Positions 60,356 to 64,000 of a DNA stretch of 64,000 bases are shown piece after piece. Both the position numbers and the translations under genes were made by a program. The DNA comes from Brachyhypopomus gauderio (lineage: Eukaryota > Chordata > Actinopteri > Gymnotiformes > Hypopomidae), in contig NW_027506875.1 in NCBI RefSeq assembly GCF_052324685.1, forward strand, positions 1 through 64,000. Reading direction: 5' to 3'. The notes under the pieces are model-generated. The model ran no database searches, was not told the DNA's origin, and saw only the letters and a list, made by a program, of their open reading frames with translations. Position 1 is the stretch's first letter. Every line of letters starts with the position of its first letter.

Positions 60356-61070
60356 ATGCCACCCAAGTCCAAGCAAGACAGAGGAGCGGCAGAAACACTG
60401 GAGCTGGAACAAGCAAGGGTGCAGAGCTCTTCAGAAAACCAAGCAACAGATGAAATGCAGGACTCCAGGCAAGGAGAGGCAGTAGCAAGACCAACAACCT
60501 CAACGGAGGGGATGATTGCAGAACTGGCAAGCATGGTAAAAGTGCTGGTTCAGTCCCAGGCGACAAGGGATGAAAGAATGTCACAGGTGGAGGCAAGGCA
60601 GGAGCAGTGGTGGTGAAGTGTCCAGCACCAGTTCCAGCAGCTCCAGGGTCACGTGGAGGGGAGCATCCCAGCGTTTAGTGAGCGAGGAAGCGAGGTGGTC
60701 AGTAGTGGAGCAGTTTCACCTCTGAGAATGCCACAAGTGGGGGACTTCAAAGAGCCAAAACTCCACCCATTGACTGAAGGTGACTATGTGGAACATGTTT
60801 TAACAACGTTTGAAAGAACTGCATGTCACTGGTCAAGAGAGAATTGGGCCATACGTCTGGTACCCCTGCTGACGGGTAAGGCTCGCAGTGCCTATGTGGC
60901 AATGGATATTAATCATACAAGTGACTATAAGAAAGTCAAGGAGGTGATTTTAAAGAAATATGAGATCAGTGCAGAGACTTACAGGCAAAGGTTCCGAGGG
61001 CTATATCTCCGCACGGAAAAGCACCAGGGGAAACCGCTTCAGCCAGTGGAGTCCAGGACCTCCAAGTAAG
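60356..61070 (+). pseudogene. Gypsy Gag with SCAN-like domain, one in-frame stop
   Basis: The frame starts MPPKSKQDRGAAETLELEQA, has a coiled-coil-like stretch (ELASMVKVLVQSQATRDERM), then a TGA at 60614-60616 right after two Trp codons. It continues in the same frame into a SCAN-like capsid domain (about 60750-61010: DYVEHVLTTFERTACHW, NWAIRLVPLLTGKARSAY, KKYEISAETYRQRFR). Vertebrate SCAN domains derive from this type of Gypsy Gag. The stop makes it a pseudogene, unless it is a base error. Confidence 0.85.
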
Positions 61071-62306
61071 ACTTTTGGGGATGGTGGGGTTAATGGTCAT
61101 GCCCGTGGTAAAAGTAATGCATTTAGCAGGCAGCCAGATAAGTCCAGTAAACAGGAGGTGAAATGTTATTACTGTGGAGAAAAGGGGCACACTAAGCCAT
61201 ACTGTCAGGCTAGGAAAGCTAAAAACATTGCTATGTGCTATGTTCCTAGACCACACTTGCCACACTCTGCTCAGGTGATACCAGAGAATGTGGTTCAAGT
61301 CCTGGTTAATGGGCAGGCAGCTCCGGCCCTAGTAGATACAGGAAACACACAAACGTTGGTCTTAGAGAGCCTAGTTCCTGAGGCAGAAGGGAGTGAGCAG
61401 GTACCAGTTAAAGTTTGTTGTGTACATGGGGATGTTAAAGTCTACAACACACTGGAGGTTTTTCCAACAGTCAGTGGTCAAACTTTTCTCTTGCCAGTTG
61501 CACTAGCTTCCAATTTACCGCATCCGGTGGTGTTAGGCCAGGACCTGCCCATTTTGGGTGATTTGATTTCTCAGGTAAAAATGTGTAATGTATTAACACG
61601 AGCTCAGGGTATTAAGGACAGCTGGAGAGAGTTGCCTTCTGCGGATTCTGTGATTGAAAGTGAGCCAGTAAAAGTCCATAAGTCCAGAAGAGAGAGGCGC
61701 AGAGAAAAAGTCAGGGGCACTGAATTGAGTGGTGAGGATGTTTTGTCAGCATCTCCTGTCACTATGGATATGCAGATTCCAGAAGACATAGTTCAGTTGC
61801 AGAAAGCATCAGAGGCTGATGAAGTGAGGCAAGGAAAGCCACAGGTTTTAGCGGATGAGAAGTATGTTGTGAAAAAGGGCATTCTGTACCAAGTAAAGGG
61901 CGGGGTTGAGTCCTTAGCTGTGCCGGTATCTCTCAGACGTACAAAACATTAGCAAGAATTGGCAGCCGGTTTAGTTGGCCATTATTATATACAGATGTGA
62001 GTGAGTTCTGTAAAACCTGTCCAGAGTGCCAGCTTACCTCTGGGAGAGGGATTGCCCATGCTAAGTTGCAAAATCTTCCAGTAATTGATACACCATTTGA
62101 AAGATCAGGGCACCAATTTTCTCTCTGAACTTCTTAAACAGGTCTATCAGTTGCTGGGTATTAAGGGCATTAAGACCACACCATACCACCCTCAAACAGA
62201 CGGTTTAGTGGAGAGATTTAACCGAACTCTAAAGACTATGCTTCATAGGTTCATTTCTCAGTCTGGAAAAGACTGGGACCAGTGGTTGCCATATCTGCTG
62301 TTGTGA
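61056..62306 (+). pseudogene. Gypsy nucleocapsid, protease and integrase pieces; RT deleted
   Basis: After a frameshift near 61056 the frame carries a CCHC knuckle (CYYCGEKGHTKPYC, about 61163-61204), then an aspartic protease core (ALVDTGNTQTLVLES near 61328), then a long linker to 61952. What follows jumps to the zinc-binding part of integrase (DVSEFCKTCPECQLTS near 62000) and then the catalytic block DQGTNFLSELLKQVYQLLGI to YHPQTDGLVERFNRTLKTML (62105-62235). Reverse transcriptase and RNase H are missing, so the element is internally deleted. It stops at 62306, where a Tc1-type remnant starts. Confidence 0.87.
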
Positions 62307-62585
62307 AGACTTACAGAAAACGTTTGACCTCTGTCATTGCCAACAGAGGATATACAACAAAGTATTGAGATGAACTTTTGTTATTGACCAAATACTTATT
62401 TTCCACCATTATTTGCAAATAAATTCTTTAAAAGTCAGACAAAATGATTTTCTCAAATTTTTTTTCACATTTTGTCTCTCATAGTTGAGGTCTACCTATG
62501 ATGTAAATTACCGGCCTCTCTCATCTTTTTAAGTGGGAGAACTTGCACAATTGGTGACTGACTAAATACTTATTTTCCCCACTGT
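62307..62585. mobile_element. Tc1-type transposon end fragment
   Basis: Contains AAATACTTATTTTCCACCAT, GTCAGACAAAATGATTTTCTC and a terminal CTAAATACTTATTTTCCCCA followed by CTGTA. These are words of a Tc1-type element's 3' region. No transposase is left. It truncates the Gypsy integrase. Confidence 0.65.
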
Positions 62586-62672
62586 ACCTTTTATATCTAT
62601 AGATATACACATTTACTAACACAAAACACGCAGCTTCAATGCGGAAGTGCAAGCACAGAACAACAAGACTCA

Positions 62673-63019
62673 GGCTGTGTTTGAAATAGCCTACTACATA
62701 CTGGATACTGCATACTGGACTCAGTACATACTGGATACTGCATACTGGTCCTCGTAGTAGTATGCAGTACAGTTTCCAGTATGCGACAAAAGCAAAGCAT
62801 ACTACGGGGTCACGTGAACGTAGCGTTGCATGTCGGGATGCAGTACACCACGAAGATAGCTCTGTTCGCATACTGGAATATTTTGCGGAAGTAGTAGGTC
62901 ATCCAGGTATGTTTTGCGTACTGGAAAAATTCATTTTGGTCACATACTGCATACGGCATACTGATTTGGGGCTCGATCAGTACGCCAGTAGTATGTAGTA
63001 GGCTATTTCGAACACAGCC
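62673..63019. mobile_element. MITE (347 bp), PIF/Harbinger-like, TSD TCA
   Basis: Ends GGCTGTGTTTGAAATAGCCT and AGGCTATTTCGAACACAGCC are long inverted repeats. TCA flanks both sides (62670-62672 and 63020-63022). The ACTGGATACTGCATAC word repeats inside. The 3-bp target suggests PIF/Harbinger or ISL2EU. Confidence 0.85.
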
Positions 63020-63022
63020 TCA

Positions 63023-63333
63023 CACTGGCATGAAATCTTAGACAAAGACGAGCACAAGACACTGCGCGAACGCACATTAAATAGGTGATTAACACACACC
63101 CTCGTGATCACGAGACAAGGCACCGGTGCGACTACAAACACGCTCACAGACAACCCACACCCACGGAACTACATACATGGACATAACTGCACGCAGACAA
63201 CATAACGGCACCCACAGGGAAGGGTCCGGAGCTGTGACCGTGACAGTGTGTATGGGCTTGTTAAGCTGTGACGCATAATCTTTTCGAAACGTCACGTCCG
63301 GGTCCAAGCACTCGCTGAATTGAGGCCCTTAAC
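63023..63333. other. Upstream region of the THAP gene
   Basis: Shows no open gene. Possible promoter or element terminus for the gene starting at 63334. No clean inverted end is visible. Confidence 0.4.
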
Positions 63334-64000
63334 ATGCCGCAGTGCTGTGTCCCCTGCTGTTTTAACAGATCCGAGTCTAAAACAACGACCCTTTTGTCTT
63401 TCTACCGCTTTCCATGCAATGAGAAAGAGAGAAGAAAATGGGTGCAGTTGATAAGGTAAGTTATATTTCTAAAAAAATCTTAAAAGTGCCTCTGTGGGCG
63501 CGCTAGCTAGCTAGCTAACCCCACAGAGGAAAAAAAAGCCAACTTGCCCCTTTTTGGATTGCTTGATATTCTAGCTATGGGTTTAATACAATGTTTCTTG
63601 CCATATACAGATATTTTAGTGCTTGTTTTGTTTTATTTGTTGTCCAGCTAAAGTAAAGATAGCTCTGGTTAGCTTAGCTAGTGGCGCTTTTTTTCTTCTT
63701 TTACAGACGTGAAAACTTCACCCCAAACTGCAACTCCAGGGTGTGTAGTTGGCACTTTCCCAATGGCAAAGCTGCTGGACCTTCGCGATTCGCTTGGAAC
63801 CAGGGAAAGGCTTTTCATTTTCCTGACCACCCCAGCAATCCCCCTAAGCAGAAGAAGCAGATTGTCCCTTCCAGTGATGATGCAACAGACACAGGACACA
63901 AAGCTGACATGGCAACCCCACAAACCCCTACTACAGCCCAACCAAGTCTTGTCATGCTTGACGTTGAGAATGACATGCTTAGAGAAGAGAACAAAAAATT
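63334..64000 (+). CDS. THAP-domain protein, N-terminal part (cut by window end)
   Basis: Exon 1 is 63334-63455 (ATG in AACATGCCG; donor AG|GTAAG). Exon 2 starts at 63707 after TTTTACAG and is open to the window end; the join is in phase. The protein starts MPQCCVPCCFNRSESKTTTL and has the C2CH zinc module of a THAP domain: Cys near residue 5 and Cys near 9, SFYRFP, KWVQLI, then CSWHF. After a Pro/Ser/Thr-rich linker it enters a likely coiled coil (DVENDMLREENKK). THAP domains bind specific DNA. In fish many such genes belong to DNA transposons (ISL2EU or P-element-like) with a DDE or P-type transposase after the THAP part. Given the mobile-element-rich surroundings, this is likely one; a host thap gene cannot be excluded without the rest. 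Confidence 0.85.

Noticed and set aside
62521..62871. Minus-strand 116-codon frame
   Set aside because: It crosses from a Tc1 remnant into a MITE with repeated ACTGGATACTGCATAC words; no family match.

Overview
The window is vertebrate genomic DNA and almost certainly teleost. The evidence is the 3' half of a zer1 gene with short GT-AG introns, an L2/Maui-type LINE, fish-type Ty3/Gypsy elements, a V-SINE-like element, many hAT and Tc1 elements with clean target-site duplications (TSDs), and abundant CA-rich micro- and minisatellites. The species cannot be fixed from the sequence. No bacterial or phage feature is present.

Layout. 1-2104 is a CA/CT minisatellite. 2432-6406 (+) holds the last eight coding exons of zer1, the substrate receptor of a CUL2 ubiquitin ligase, with repeat-rich introns and a probable 3' UTR reaching about 8720. 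From about 8885 to 45236 there are three copies of one segmental duplication: A (8885-17985), B (26181-42805) and C (42806-45236, partial). A and B each carry a complete four-exon gene on the minus strand (A 12187-16553, about 371 aa; B 31863-42061, about 360 aa). I reconstructed both from matching splice sites and phases and do not recognise the family. Unit C holds only the sequence 3' of the gene.

The duplication has been used heavily as an insertion target. Because the copies serve as empty sites for each other, many insertions are precisely delimited: hAT elements with 8-bp TSDs, putative solo LTRs, a SINE, and between A and B a tandem Ty3/Gypsy element with three LTRs and two almost identical internal regions (18295-26175). 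Exon 4 of the unrecognised gene is far more divergent between A and B than the noncoding DNA around it.

From 45.2 to 62.6 kb the window is a mosaic of mobile elements: a PIF/Harbinger element with a dead transposase but an open two-exon MADF protein gene, split by an apparently intact Tc1 element that landed in that gene's splice donor; a broken L2 fragment; an apparently full-length L2/Maui LINE with both reading frames open (minus strand); and an internally deleted Ty3/Gypsy element with a SCAN-like Gag. At the right edge (63334 onward) a THAP-domain gene begins, probably the first exons of a THAP-bearing DNA transposon, and runs out of the window.

The best candidate for something undescribed is the duplicated four-exon gene pair with its fast-diverging last exon and differing promoter insertions. 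Everything said about its function is inference.
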